Source: Poriferisodalis sp965198245 | GTDB lineage: Bacteria > Actinomycetota > Acidimicrobiia > Acidimicrobiales > Poriferisodalaceae | Assembly: GCF_965198245.1 (NCBI RefSeq) | Contig: NZ_OZ240249.1 | Coordinates: 3,100,001 to 3,164,000, forward strand | DNA length: 64,000 nt | Direction: 5' to 3' | Part shown: positions 10,401 through 18,472 of the stretch, piece after piece | Layout: the number at the start of each line of letters is the position of its first letter | How positions within the stretch are numbered: the stretch's first letter is position 1 | The notes under the pieces: generated by a model | The model's input: only the letters and a program-made list of their open reading frames with translations | Databases searched by the model: none | Told to the model about the DNA's origin: nothing | Position numbers and translations under genes: made by a program

Positions 10401-12113
10401 GCCCGGCGCCCCGCTCGCATCCGCGTGCACCGACACCGACACAGCCGACGCGTCGGCGGGAACCTGGGAAGTGCCCGACAATGCGGAGCCCTCGATGTTG
10501 ACGTCGATGCCCTGAAACGAGTAGCCGCCTGTTCTGGAGCCGGTCGTGAAGCCCTGCGACACCACATCGTTGGCGCCCCCGACCGAGACGTAGCCGTTGT
10601 CGGTCTGGCCCAGGTTCCCCACGATCGTGTGCAGCGGCACGCCGTACACGACCATGTGCGGCGTGGGGCCTGCTGCGTCGTTGCCTGACAGGGCGCCGCC
10701 TTTGCCGAGGGTCGTGCCCGCCCCAGTCGGCACGTCCGAGCGGCCGTCGGCAGCCGTGTCGACCTGATGTGCCCGCGACAAGACGGCTCCGATCCTCTCT
10801 ATCGTCTTGCCGTCATTTGTGAAACCGAGCTCCTCGTTGATTCCCATTTGGAGGGCGTAGGTGCTGTCTCCTGACACGGTGGCGCCCTGCGGGGCCGTCC
10901 ACGTCGGCAGGCCGTTGACGTTGCGCGTCAGGAACAGGCGGAAATGTATGGCGCCGTCGAAGTCGTCGGAGCGGAAGTGCCACGGGTTGTCCATGCCCCC
11001 GTCGAGCGATGTGGTGTTGTCCATGGAGAACGCCACACCGCGGACCAAGAAGCGGTCCGCATCTCCGAGGTCGATCTTCCAGCCGACCTTGTCGCCGACC
11101 GAGATGATCTCCTGGTTGCCTTCGCTGTCGGGTTGCGCGAGGTTCGCTGCGAGGATGCCTTGGGTCCGCCTCGAGCCCTTGATGGCCAGGCGCAGCACCT
11201 TGGTGTTCCCGCCCGCTTCGTCGTCGATCATCGCTCCCGGCGCGGAGTCGTCGTCCTGGTTCGAGGTGATCTCTTTGATCGACAGCGACGAGCCGAAGCC
11301 CGACAGCACGATCCAGTATTTGCGGGCATGGAGCGCGTACACGCCCGCGGGAGCCGTGAACTCGTTCAGGCCGACAGCGAACGAGCCCGGGTTCGCGAAC
11401 TCGAACAGCTTCGCCCGACGCGAACCCTCCCCGCTGCTCCCGGGAGGCCCCGAGGTCCACAAGGAGACGCTCAGGCTCGACGGGACCGCGGCCAGATCGA
11501 TCGACACGCTCGATATCTCGTAGCCCTGGCCGTGGTCCCCCAGGTTGAATCCGATGGCGTAGTCACTGGTGATCATCGTCGTGGTCAACCCCAATGAGAA
11601 GCCCGTGTTGGAGACCAGCGCCGACGGCGACAGCAGGGTCGGTCTGGCGATGGGGCCGAAAGCCACGCTGGTCACAGCCTCGGCGTTGTTGGCCCGGTCC
11701 GTGAACGAGACCCGCACCTTGAACTTCTTGCCGAAATCGGCGTCGACGAGCTGGTACCTGGGTGAGTCGGCGCCCACGTTCACCTCGGTCCCGCCGTCGA
11801 CCCGGATCCACTGGTAGGAGAAATCGAAAGTGAATTGGCCGTCGTCCGGCCCCCCGACTTCGGCATGGCCGGGAGTGAGGCCGTAGGGCAGCCCGTCGGC
11901 GTCCCTGATGTCCCAAGTGTCGGCCGCCAGAACGCCGGGGCTCTCCGCGGAGACCACGATCCTCGGCAGGCCGGTGGGGACGTTGTTCACCGGAGCCTGG
12001 GCGTGGGCGGGATTCTGGCCGTCAGCGAACCACAGGACGCCCGCCAGCGCGGCGACGACGCCCAGTCCGATAACCAGCAGCGGGAGCGTGCCAACACGCC
12101 GGGAGGCGGTCAC
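7458..12113 (-). CDS. Giant modular secreted surface protein, 1551 aa
   Basis: The GTG start has a strong Shine-Dalgarno (GGAGG, 6 nt upstream). Residues 8-39 are a signal peptide ending PAHA-QA. Two ~600-residue modules follow: Ig-like (YQWIRVDG about residue 100, YRWIRVDG about 718), an anchor-like domain (SIDLAAVPSSLSVSLW), a segment with GDADRFLVRG / GAADRYLIRG, and a NLGQTDNGY...SQGFTTGSRTGGY domain (about 506 and 1141). A different C-terminal domain starts near residue 1322 (SWTHIPDGADAGDQFRLLYV) and includes VAIHWLDGGWDHRPTL. This end domain resembles one seen in many bacterial surface proteins, but I know no assigned function. It is a paralogue of the gene starting at 5285. No transmembrane anchor or LPXTG motif is seen at the C-terminus, so the mode of surface retention is unclear. 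Confidence 0.88.
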   Translation of the reverse strand: MTASRRVGTLPLLVIGLGVVAALAGVLWFADGQNPAHAQAPVNNVPTGLPRIVVSAESPGVLAADTWDIRDADGLPYGLTPGHAEVGGPDDGQFTFDFSYQWIRVDGGTEVNVGADSPRYQLVDADFGKKFKVRVSFTDRANNAEAVTSVAFGPIARPTLLSPSALVSNTGFSLGLTTTMITSDYAIGFNLGDHGQGYEISSVSIDLAAVPSSLSVSLWTSGPPGSSGEGSRRAKLFEFANPGSFAVGLNEFTAPAGVYALHARKYWIVLSGFGSSLSIKEITSNQDDDSAPGAMIDDEAGGNTKVLRLAIKGSRRTQGILAANLAQPDSEGNQEIISVGDKVGWKIDLGDADRFLVRGVAFSMDNTTSLDGGMDNPWHFRSDDFDGAIHFRLFLTRNVNGLPTWTAPQGATVSGDSTYALQMGINEELGFTNDGKTIERIGAVLSRAHQVDTAADGRSDVPTGAGTTLGKGGALSGNDAAGPTPHMVVYGVPLHTIVGNLGQTDNGYVSVGGANDVVSQGFTTGSRTGGYSFQGIDVNIEGSALSGTSQVPADASAVSVSVHADASGAPGAKLFDLLSPTEYAAGHSFFEAPRGARLDAGTSYVLVWRHNSGANHRLVKTTGDSEDSGGQPGAGIANAFRLGADVASLTSDSGGNALEITVYTGQGPPNASGRPVILPTAEDHGVLAVDTSPISDPEGIPSVGSVDSTGVLHNFRYRWIRVDGATETVVGADQVGYRQFDDAINALGVRVESGRYRLTEADFGKLLRVEVSFFDHNGVAEVVSSLPFRPVREPPRALPAATLVSNTRQSPSATATIENAENENASYRVGFKLGDHGQGYDISGVSIDLAAVPDTLRVSLWAGSSHGSSVAGAHTKLFEFENPKSFRVGLNEFKAPPAAFVYQNLDYFIELAGFGDSLSIKETASDDEDGSGEPGAEIADETGAGSGVLRLAVKGHRRDHGILVSTYAQKPTTLHQEIVSQGDNIGIKFTVGAADRYLIRGATFSVDNTANGGGFTSPWLLRDGTDVLFELMSTRQINGINEFSAPLGMTVEGGCTTDAVTMVVTCEEYNFYKHKDLPLRQGGVVLSRYHATDSTDEDAPKAAGVSIGDSTGDFDITDNNGDHVRVFMAIFGEPLNAMVQNLGQTDGSWRSVGGGQSKVASQGFTAGSDEFGYRLKGIAVNINGSAPVNGDPQVPDSPTSVSVSVYSDSDGQPGARLFDLASPAELGAGDRFFEAPPRAYLLPDTSYHLVWRHLDGTLHRLQTTSDKDEDSGALTGASIADVFRRGPHEGNLTASEADKALEIAVYTDVLTKGPPVAGGILVPLSWTHIPDGADAGDQFRLLYVTHHATQATSPDAGDYHALAQFEASGRSKRYPEADGRYTNPIIRRAAARFKAVVCTNGRGARTNADMPGAGVAIHWLDGGWDHRPTLVANTYSEFFSADWANTEYGAYVTGNSAHFEEHAMVWTGCDASGAPDPLFPMGSTMGMVAAGSPRGGELMRDSDNELQVKKNSNHAPVGAVDLDEGRLADNNNEHRPLYAISPVFTVYDDGS
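8145..11830 (-). repeat. Two ~1.85-kb coding modules homologous to those at 1-5060
   Basis: Codons for the WIRVDG core near 11800 and 9955, and for GDHGQGY near 11530 and 9605, mark two copies of the module. DNA similarity to the modules in the neighbouring giant gene is high over long runs. Confidence 0.75.
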
Positions 12114-12280
12114 GACCTACCTCCGGCCGGCCGAACCCCAGAGTCCAGGGGGGGGGGGGGGTCACCGGGCACGCGACCTGCCGCCGTGAGCGCAGCGCAC
12201 CGCACGACCTGGCCCGAAACGTTCAGCATCACATGAGAGAGATTCACGAATAGTGGAGGCTAGTACACAGCGCTCGACCT
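12114..12280 (-). promoter_or_regulatory. Conserved upstream region of the 1551-aa surface gene
   Basis: This is the counterpart of 5286-5440: same Shine-Dalgarno context, GCCGAACCCCAGAGTC block, G tract, GTGAGCGCAGCGCACCG block, and a distal block around AATAGTGGAGGCTAGT. A short insertion separates the tract from the GTGAGCGC block relative to the other copy. No certain promoter hexamers. Nothing else is recognised up to 12362. Confidence 0.55.
12148..12161. repeat. Homopolymeric G14 tract upstream of surface gene
   Basis: Fourteen consecutive G on the plus strand, ending about 35 nt upstream of the GTG start. It occupies the same position as the G16 tract of the paralogue but is two bases shorter. 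Confidence 0.9.
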
Positions 12281-12362
12281 CTCGACCGGGGTGCAAGAGG
12301 CCCTCGCTCGCCTCTGACTCCCGAATCCACCGATCTCGGCGGTCGCCAGATCGGCGGCATCG

Positions 12363-12617
12363 TCACTCGCTGAGTTTGTCCACCTTCTCTGCGATGCCGA
12401 GCAACAGCTCGGAGTGGCCAGCCAGCATCTCGGCCGTCTCGCACTGTGACGCCTGGATTTCGCGCTGTGAAGTCTCGACGCGTCGCAGGGCCGCGCGCTG
12501 GACTGCGAACGCAGCGTCGAGCGCCTCGCCTACCGGCGGGAGCGCATCGGGGACTTCGTCATCGGCCACGACATCACCGTACTGCGGTGCGCCACCGGCA
12601 CCAAGCGCATTTTCCAC
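12363..12617 (-). CDS. Small predicted coiled-coil protein, hypothetical
   Basis: 84 codons from a GTG, 10 bp downstream of the CoA-transferase stop and on the same strand. A second GTG 16 codons in (VADDEVPDALPP) is an equally good start. The C-terminal half has heptad-like spacing (AAFAVQRAALRRVETSQREI ... LLLGIAEKVDKLSE), consistent with a coiled coil. No signal peptide or known domain. The position suggests read-through from the CoA-transferase gene. In GC-rich DNA an ORF this short may be spurious. Confidence 0.45.
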   Translation of the reverse strand: MENALGAGGAPQYGDVVADDEVPDALPPVGEALDAAFAVQRAALRRVETSQREIQASQCETAEMLAGHSELLLGIAEKVDKLSE

Positions 12618-12627
12618 CCAACGAGGC

Positions 12628-13833
12628 TCAGGCGATGATGCCGTCGTTGCGGAGCTCGGCGATGTCGGCGCCCGAGCGGCCTAGCTCGGTCAGTACCTCG
12701 TCGGTGTGCTCGCCGTAGTCGGCAGTGCCGCCGCGTGCGCCCCGGAATTCATCGACTTCGAGCATGGCCGGCGGGCCGATGAAACCGTCGTCGTAGGTCA
12801 CGAGGTACTCGTTGGCCAGGATGTCGGGGTTGTCGGCGAGGTCCTCCACGCGATTCACCGGCGACACCCATGCCCCGCATCCGCGGATCGCCCGCCACCA
12901 CACCTCGGTGGTGTCCGTCCTCATGTGAGCGGCGAACAGCGGGGTGAATTCGGCACGGTTGGCTACCACGTCCTCGAAGGTCGCGAACCGCGGGTCGTCC
13001 AGCCACGACTCGATGCCGACGGCCGGGGCCAGCCCTTGCCACTGCGCTTCTTGCAGGACGGCAATCGCGATCCAGCCGTCGGCCGTCTCGTACACCGTGA
13101 ACAACGGGTTCCAGGCTCCGGTGACGTCGAAGCGATCCATGCGCTGGCCGACGTTGGCGGCCACGCCCACGGCCTGGCTCGTCAGCCACAGCAGCGCTTG
13201 AGTCTGCGACGTGCCCACCACGCAGCCGCGTCCGGTGCGCGCACGCTTGATCAGCCCGGCCATCACCGCCGAGGCCATGTTGGTGCCCGTCAGGATGTCG
13301 CTCAGCGCACCCGGTGGGTAGGTCGGCACATCGGTCGACGAGATCGCATCCATGAACCCGGCGTGGGCCATGCCGACGGTGTCCTGGCACAGATCTTCGG
13401 CCAATTCGCCTCGCAGCCCGAACCCGCCGCCCCGGCAATAGACCAACTGCGGGTTGAGCCCGAGCAGCGTCTCGGGATCTGCGCCATAGCGTGCCAAGCC
13501 GGCGGTCCGCAGGTTGGTGATGAAGGCATCGGCCTGGCTGATCAGCCGCTCGAAGACCGGACGACCCGCTTCAGACGCGATGTCGAGCACCAGCGACCGC
13601 TTGTTCCGGTTCAGTGACGCGTACAGCCATTCTTGGCCGCGCTCGTCGAAGGTCACCCCGAACAGGCTGGTGAAGCTGCGCATGTAGTCGGCTTGGCCGA
13701 CTTGTTCGATCTTGACGACGTCGGCGCCGAGCGAGGCCAGGGTGAGACCGCTCGTGGGGCCCTGCACGTACATGGTCATCTCGACAACGCGGATGCCGGC
13801 GAGCGGAGCCTCGGCGGCAGTCTCGTCGTGCAT
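12628..13833 (-). CDS. CaiB/BaiF (family III) CoA-transferase
   Basis: 401 residues, the usual length for the family. It would move CoA between acyl-CoA and a free acid through an aspartyl anhydride. Seen: N-terminal LAGIRVVEMTMYVQGPTSG, the family fold start with LGADVVKIE, LNRNKRSLVLDI, and the likely catalytic Asp151 in LCQDTVGMAHAG. The start ATG has GGAGG 5 nt upstream. It is divergent from the crotonase gene across 173 bp, so the two may share a control region. The substrate cannot be read from sequence; together with the crotonase gene it suggests fatty or aromatic acid degradation. Confidence 0.93.
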   Translation of the reverse strand: MHDETAAEAPLAGIRVVEMTMYVQGPTSGLTLASLGADVVKIEQVGQADYMRSFTSLFGVTFDERGQEWLYASLNRNKRSLVLDIASEAGRPVFERLISQADAFITNLRTAGLARYGADPETLLGLNPQLVYCRGGGFGLRGELAEDLCQDTVGMAHAGFMDAISSTDVPTYPPGALSDILTGTNMASAVMAGLIKRARTGRGCVVGTSQTQALLWLTSQAVGVAANVGQRMDRFDVTGAWNPLFTVYETADGWIAIAVLQEAQWQGLAPAVGIESWLDDPRFATFEDVVANRAEFTPLFAAHMRTDTTEVWWRAIRGCGAWVSPVNRVEDLADNPDILANEYLVTYDDGFIGPPAMLEVDEFRGARGGTADYGEHTDEVLTELGRSGADIAELRNDGIIA

Positions 13834-14006
13834 CGATCCTCCAGCCTCCGTCGCCGCCGCGGACCCTAGCGCTGGGCCAGCGGCCGGGTCCCGAAGTGCG
13901 GAGGGGTCGCAGGGCGTCGGGGACCGTGCCGATGGGCACCATCGAAGCGGACTCGTCGTTCACGCGCTTGACTTGTGCGGACTTGCGAGACGGAAGGGGC
14001 GAGCCG

Positions 14007-14867
14007 ATGACCGGATCCGACTACACCTGCTTCGACGTGGAAGTGCGCGACCACATCGCCAGCCTGGTCATGAAGCGCCCCGAGAAGGCCAACTCGATGA
14101 TCTTGGAGTTCTGGAGGGAGCTGCCCCAGATCACCGACGAGATCTCGACTGGTACCGACGCCCGGGTCGTCGTGCTGTCAGCGATCGGCAGGCACTTCTG
14201 CTCGGGCATGGACCTCGCTGTGTTCGGCGGCTTCGAAGAGCCGGCCAGCGGCGTCGGCGGCGGACACAGCAGCCGGGCACGTGCGCAGTTTCGTAATACC
14301 GCACTGCGCGCACAGCAAACCTTCAACGCCTTCGAGCAGAGCCGGCTGCCGGTTATCGCCGCCGTCCAGGGTGCGTGCGTCGGCGGCGGTGTCGACATGG
14401 TCTCGGCCTGCGACCTGCGCTACGCCACACAGGACGCGTTCTTCTCGATCCAGGAGATCAACATCGGCATGACCGCGGATGTGGGAACGCTTCAGCGGAT
14501 GCCCAAGCTGGTGCCCGAGGGCGTTGTGCGCGAGCTGGCCTATACCGGCCGCCGTATGGGTGCCCAAGAGGCACTCGACCGCGGCTTTGTGAACGCTGTG
14601 TACGACGACCACGCTGCGATGATGGAAGCGGTCGACGACATTGCTGCCCAGATTGCCGCGAAGAGCCCGATGGCAATCTGGGGCACGAAGCAGTCGATGA
14701 ACTACAGCCGCGATCACTCGGTCGCCGACGGCCTGGAGTACATCGCCACGTGGAACGCCGCGATGTTCGACACCGACGACATGGGCGAAGCCTTCCGGGC
14801 CCAGATGGATCGCCGTGAACCTGACTTCCCCGATCACCGTCCCCTGGGCAAAGGTTTCGGCGCCTGA
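14007..14867 (+). CDS. Crotonase, delta3,5-delta2,4-dienoyl-CoA isomerase-like
   Basis: 286 residues from the ATG at 14007, chosen because GGAAGGGG lies just upstream and the domain starts there; the frame is open farther upstream. Seen: oxyanion-hole segments HFCSGMDLAVF and GACVGGGVDMVSACDLRY, then FFSIQEINIGMTADVGTLQ and a C-terminal NYSRDHSVADGLEYIATWN. These follow eukaryotic ECH1 dienoyl-CoA isomerase closely, including the acidic residues in the D-x-V/M-S-A-C-D, QE and AD positions used for isomerisation. It would shift double bonds during beta-oxidation of unsaturated acids. A plain enoyl-CoA hydratase is less likely, as the ADVGTLQR motif is isomerase-like. Confidence 0.9.
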   Translation: MTGSDYTCFDVEVRDHIASLVMKRPEKANSMILEFWRELPQITDEISTGTDARVVVLSAIGRHFCSGMDLAVFGGFEEPASGVGGGHSSRARAQFRNTALRAQQTFNAFEQSRLPVIAAVQGACVGGGVDMVSACDLRYATQDAFFSIQEINIGMTADVGTLQRMPKLVPEGVVRELAYTGRRMGAQEALDRGFVNAVYDDHAAMMEAVDDIAAQIAAKSPMAIWGTKQSMNYSRDHSVADGLEYIATWNAAMFDTDDMGEAFRAQMDRREPDFPDHRPLGKGFGA

Positions 14868-14919
14868 CAAGGCGCGTCGGAGATACAGCACCTGACACGG
14901 TGCACAGGAGATACATCGC

Positions 14920-15690
14920 ATGAGCAAGCTCTCACTCGTCCCCCTCGAATGCGGCTGGCTGTCCACCGCGACCGCCTCGGTGATCGCGGATGCGCCCGGC
15001 GAGGTGCGGCTGCCTATCCCGAGCTGGCTGGTGCGCCATTCCAGCGGTCAGACGCTGGTGTTCGACACCGGCATGCACCCACAGGTGCAGGACGGCGTAG
15101 GTACCCGCTACCCATTGATGGCAAAGGCCTTCACGGCCGACTACTCGGCGGGCGAGGAGGTCTCGTCCCGGCTGGAGGGCGTCGAAGTCGATCCGGCCGG
15201 GTTGACGTTCGTGATCTTCAGTCACCTGCATTTCGACCATTGCGGCGGCACGGAACTGCTGCCGAATGCACGGCTGATCTGCCAGCGGGCCGAGTGGGAG
15301 GCCGGACATCACCCCAAGCTCATCGAGCACGAGGTGTACAAGCCCTCCGACTTCGACCTGGGCCACGACGTGCTGCTCATCGACGGCCAGCACGATGTGT
15401 TCGGCGACGGCTCGGTGACGTGCATCCCGACACCGGGACACACGGCGGGTCACCAGTCACTGCGGGTGGAGCTGGACAGCGGTCCGGTGGTGCTGACCGG
15501 CGACTGCGTCTACTGGGAAGACGTGCTCGACCGGATGCTGCTCCCGCCGTTCGGCTTCAACCACGACATGCAGCTGGAATCAATGCGGCGGCTGAAGTCG
15601 ATGCGCGACGAGGAGGGGTGCCGGCTGCTCTACGGGCACGACGACACCCAGTGGGCGACGCTGCCCCACGAGGGGCTCGGGCTGACCTAG
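14920..15690 (+). CDS. MBL-fold metallo-hydrolase, lactonase-like
   Basis: 256 residues; the start has AGGAGA 8 nt upstream. Zinc ligands are seen in SHLHFDH (about residues 100-106), TPGHTAGH (about 173), TGDCVY (about 189) and YGHDD near the C-terminus. The layout (LPIPSWLVRH, FDTGMHP) matches the N-acyl-homoserine-lactonase-like branch of the metallo-beta-lactamase superfamily. It may open a lactone or hydrolyse an ester. Lies 52 bp after the crotonase gene in the same direction, so likely the same transcript. Substrate unknown. Confidence 0.9.
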   Translation: MSKLSLVPLECGWLSTATASVIADAPGEVRLPIPSWLVRHSSGQTLVFDTGMHPQVQDGVGTRYPLMAKAFTADYSAGEEVSSRLEGVEVDPAGLTFVIFSHLHFDHCGGTELLPNARLICQRAEWEAGHHPKLIEHEVYKPSDFDLGHDVLLIDGQHDVFGDGSVTCIPTPGHTAGHQSLRVELDSGPVVLTGDCVYWEDVLDRMLLPPFGFNHDMQLESMRRLKSMRDEEGCRLLYGHDDTQWATLPHEGLGLT

Positions 15691-15712
15691 CTCGCTGACG
15701 TAGCTCGCTGAC

Positions 15713-16738
15713 TTAGCTCAGCGGGTCGACGCGGTAGAAGCGGCGAGCGGTACCGGCGAAGAGGTCGGCGCGTTCTGAGGGCGTGTAGCCGGCCTGATCG
15801 CAGATGCGCTGGAAGGCGTTGAATAGCACCGTGTACGAGCAGCCCTGCTTGTCCACTGGGAAGTTGCTCTCGAACATGCAGCGGTCGGGGCCGAAGGTCT
15901 CGATTGCGTGTCGGATGTCGTCGCTCCAGGTTGCTGCGACGTGCTCCGAGGAAGGTGCCTGAGGGAGTCGCTTGAAGCCCACGCCATAGATGCTCATGCC
16001 AATGCCACCCACCTTGACGGTGACCTGGGGGTGCCTGGCAAGCGCTTCGAGCGCTGGCCGCACGATGGCGCGCACCTCATCACGGCGGTCGGTGTAGGGG
16101 CCGATGCCCAGCGGGCCGCCGAGGTGGTCGAGCACGACGGGTGTATCGGGCACAGCATGAGCGAGGTCGACGAGTTCGTTCACTTGCGGATGGAACATCC
16201 AGCCATCGAAGCTGAAGCCCATCCGGCCCAGCGTGGCGAATCCGGTCCGGAAATCCGGAGCTCCGAGCAGGCCGGGCGGGGCCTTGGTGTGGCTCTCGCG
16301 GATCTGGTCGCTTGCGTCCCAGCCGTTGGCGTGACGGATGCCCCGAAACAGGCCCTCGCCGGCCTCGTCGTGCGCCGCCAGCACTTCCTCGACGGCGTTG
16401 CCGAGCGTCAGGTCGGCGAAGCTGACGATCGCCGAGATGGTTGCCCCGTCGGCATCGGCTGATATGGCGGCTTGCTCTGCGACGAACTCGGTCTCGCCCA
16501 CCGGCCGCATGTGCTCGGGCCCGCTGGTGTAGTAGCCAGCCATGCACTCCACAAATACCGTCTGGGTGACGTTGTGGCCCGCACCGGTGTCGGCGTGGAG
16601 TTCAGGCACGAGGTACGTGCCCGCCGGGAAGTCCCAGAGGTGATGGTGCGGGTCGACGATCTCGATGTCGGGATCGATGGGCTGCTCGACGGTGGCTGCC
16701 AGCCATGCGTCCTTGTCGATTGCTGGGTCGTCGGCCAC
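15713..16738 (-). CDS. Amidohydrolase family 2 (TIM-barrel) protein
   Basis: 341 residues from a GTG at 16738 preceded by AGGGGA; the frame stays open 36 codons farther upstream but that part does not look like the family. Seen: the metal-binding start VDPHHHLWD, later FHPQ, VVLDHLGGP, VKVGGIGM, and the terminal acidic motif FESNFPVD. This is the ACMSD/TIM-barrel amidohydrolase-2 group, which includes lactone hydrolases and decarboxylases. The gene converges on the MBL-fold gene and diverges from the sulfatase gene. Substrate not identifiable. Confidence 0.9.
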   Translation of the reverse strand: MADDPAIDKDAWLAATVEQPIDPDIEIVDPHHHLWDFPAGTYLVPELHADTGAGHNVTQTVFVECMAGYYTSGPEHMRPVGETEFVAEQAAISADADGATISAIVSFADLTLGNAVEEVLAAHDEAGEGLFRGIRHANGWDASDQIRESHTKAPPGLLGAPDFRTGFATLGRMGFSFDGWMFHPQVNELVDLAHAVPDTPVVLDHLGGPLGIGPYTDRRDEVRAIVRPALEALARHPQVTVKVGGIGMSIYGVGFKRLPQAPSSEHVAATWSDDIRHAIETFGPDRCMFESNFPVDKQGCSYTVLFNAFQRICDQAGYTPSERADLFAGTARRFYRVDPLS

Positions 16739-16887
16739 TGCTGTTTCCCCTGTGTCGTAGCGAACGGGTTGCGCGCGGCACCCTAGGCGGCGACGGCCCG
16801 CCGGGAATCCGCCGACGAAACGGTTCGGAAGCCGAACGGCGTTCACCGTGGTCTCCGCAGCCGGACTTGGTGGTTAGGTTCCGCTTG

Positions 16888-18417
16888 ATGACGAAGCCGA
16901 ACATCCTCTTGGTGATGGCCGACCAACTGGCGCCCCACTTCACAGGGGCGTACGGGCATCCGCTGGTGCAGACCCCAGCAATGAACGCTCTTGTCGAACG
17001 GGGAGTGCGTTTTGACGCCGCCTACTGCAACTTTCCCCTCTGCGCGCCTTCGCGGTTCTCGATGCTGTCCGGGCAGCCGGCCACAGCGATTGGTGCGTGG
17101 GACAACGCGTCGGAGTTCGCGGCATCGGTGCCGACGCTGACGCACTACCTGCGTCTGCTGGGCTACCGCACGACGCTGTCGGGGAAGATGCACTTCATCG
17201 GACCCGACCAGCTCCACGGATTCGAAGCGCGTCTGACCACCGACATCTACCCCTCGGGCTTCGCGTTGACGCCCGACTGGGACGCTGCCGCTGCACCGTT
17301 GAGCCATTGGTACAACATGGCAAGCCTGTCGGAGGCGGGACCGGTGCTGACCAACTACCAGCACGACTTCGACGAAGAAGCCGGATTCGCTGCCGTCCGG
17401 CACCTGTATGACCTTGCCCGCCGACCCAGCGACGAGCGCCCGTTCTTCCTCGTCGCGTCGTTCACCCACCCCCACGACCCTTACGAGGCCCGGCCGGAAT
17501 GGTGGAACCTGTACGACCCCGACGACATCGACCTGCCGGAGCCGATTGCCGACCGTGAGATCGATGCCCACACTCGGCGCATCCGTCACGGCATCGGGGC
17601 CGAAACGCCTGGGTACACCGACGAGCAATGCCGCAACGCACGGCACGGCTACTACGCCAACACGAGCTACTTCGACTCCTGGTTAGGGCGACTCGTGCGG
17701 GTGCTTGAGGAGACCGGGCACGCCGACGACACGATCGTCATCGCCCTCAGCGATCACGGCGACATGCTCGGCGACCGGGGGGCATTCTTCAAGATGTCGT
17801 TCTTCGAGCGCGCGGCTCGGGTTCCATTGGTGGTGGCAGGGCCGGGCGTCGCCAACTGCACGATCCCGAACGTGTGCTCGTTGGTTGACCTGCTCCCGAC
17901 CATTCTGGACGTTGCGACAGACGGCGCCGGATGGCCCGAGTTGCGCCCAGAGATGAGGCCGGACTCAGCAGGTCGCAGCCTGTGGGAGCTTGCATCAGGC
18001 GACCACGATGACGTCGACGAGGCCATCGGCGAGTACACGGCGGTCCTGACCACCCAGCCGATGTTCATGATCCGCCGAGGCCGCTACAAGTACATCCACT
18101 GCGAGGGTGACCCGGCCCTGCTCTACGACGTCGAGGCCGACCCGCTTGAGCGAACCAACTTGGCGACCGACCCTGAGCACGCCGAAGCAGCGGCAGTGTT
18201 TGCCGCCGAGACCTCGCAGCGCTGGGACGCGAGCGCGCTCCGCGAGCAGGTGCTCGCGTCGCAGCGAGCCCGGCGGGTTCTGAGCGCAGCGGCGCAGGCC
18301 GGCGGAACGATGTCGTGGGACTACAGCCCGACCCGCGATGTAACCGGCGAATACGTCCGCGACGGCATGGACTGGCTGACGACAGGACGCAGGAGCCGCA
18401 TCATCGCGTCCGGCTGA
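16888..18417 (+). CDS. betC: Sulfatase, choline-sulfatase-like
   Basis: 509 residues from the ATG at 16888, where the sulfatase fold begins (KPNILLVMADQL). The Cys that matures to formylglycine is in CAPSRFSMLSG (CxPSR signature). Metal ligands include the DQ near the N-terminus and SDHGDMLGDRG. The C-terminus (SWDYSPTRDVTGEYVRDGMD) resembles the choline-sulfatase tail, supporting a BetC-like role: choline-O-sulfate to choline plus sulfate. No signal peptide, so cytoplasmic. No betaine-synthesis genes are adjacent; the divergent amidohydrolase gene shares its upstream region. Another small sulfate ester as substrate is possible. Confidence 0.82.
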   Translation: MTKPNILLVMADQLAPHFTGAYGHPLVQTPAMNALVERGVRFDAAYCNFPLCAPSRFSMLSGQPATAIGAWDNASEFAASVPTLTHYLRLLGYRTTLSGKMHFIGPDQLHGFEARLTTDIYPSGFALTPDWDAAAAPLSHWYNMASLSEAGPVLTNYQHDFDEEAGFAAVRHLYDLARRPSDERPFFLVASFTHPHDPYEARPEWWNLYDPDDIDLPEPIADREIDAHTRRIRHGIGAETPGYTDEQCRNARHGYYANTSYFDSWLGRLVRVLEETGHADDTIVIALSDHGDMLGDRGAFFKMSFFERAARVPLVVAGPGVANCTIPNVCSLVDLLPTILDVATDGAGWPELRPEMRPDSAGRSLWELASGDHDDVDEAIGEYTAVLTTQPMFMIRRGRYKYIHCEGDPALLYDVEADPLERTNLATDPEHAEAAAVFAAETSQRWDASALREQVLASQRARRVLSAAAQAGGTMSWDYSPTRDVTGEYVRDGMDWLTTGRRSRIIASG

Positions 18418-18472
18418 GCGAGCGAAGTGCTGGCGGCTTGTCGAGGTGTTGCTGACGTGCCTTGCAGCAGCC

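Noticed and set aside
7728..10688. Very long plus-strand open frame (986 codons) opposite the 1551-aa gene, and similar ones near 849-2531, 38124-40475, 42761-44503 and 49190-51223
   Set aside because: Translations are rich in Arg/Gly/His/Val with no domain or signal sequence, and each lies antisense to a gene with clear domains. These are GC-rich shadow frames.
12253..12684. Plus-strand 143-codon frame opposite the small coiled-coil gene
   Set aside because: Composition is Ser/Arg/Pro-rich without motifs; it overlaps the CoA-transferase end antisense.
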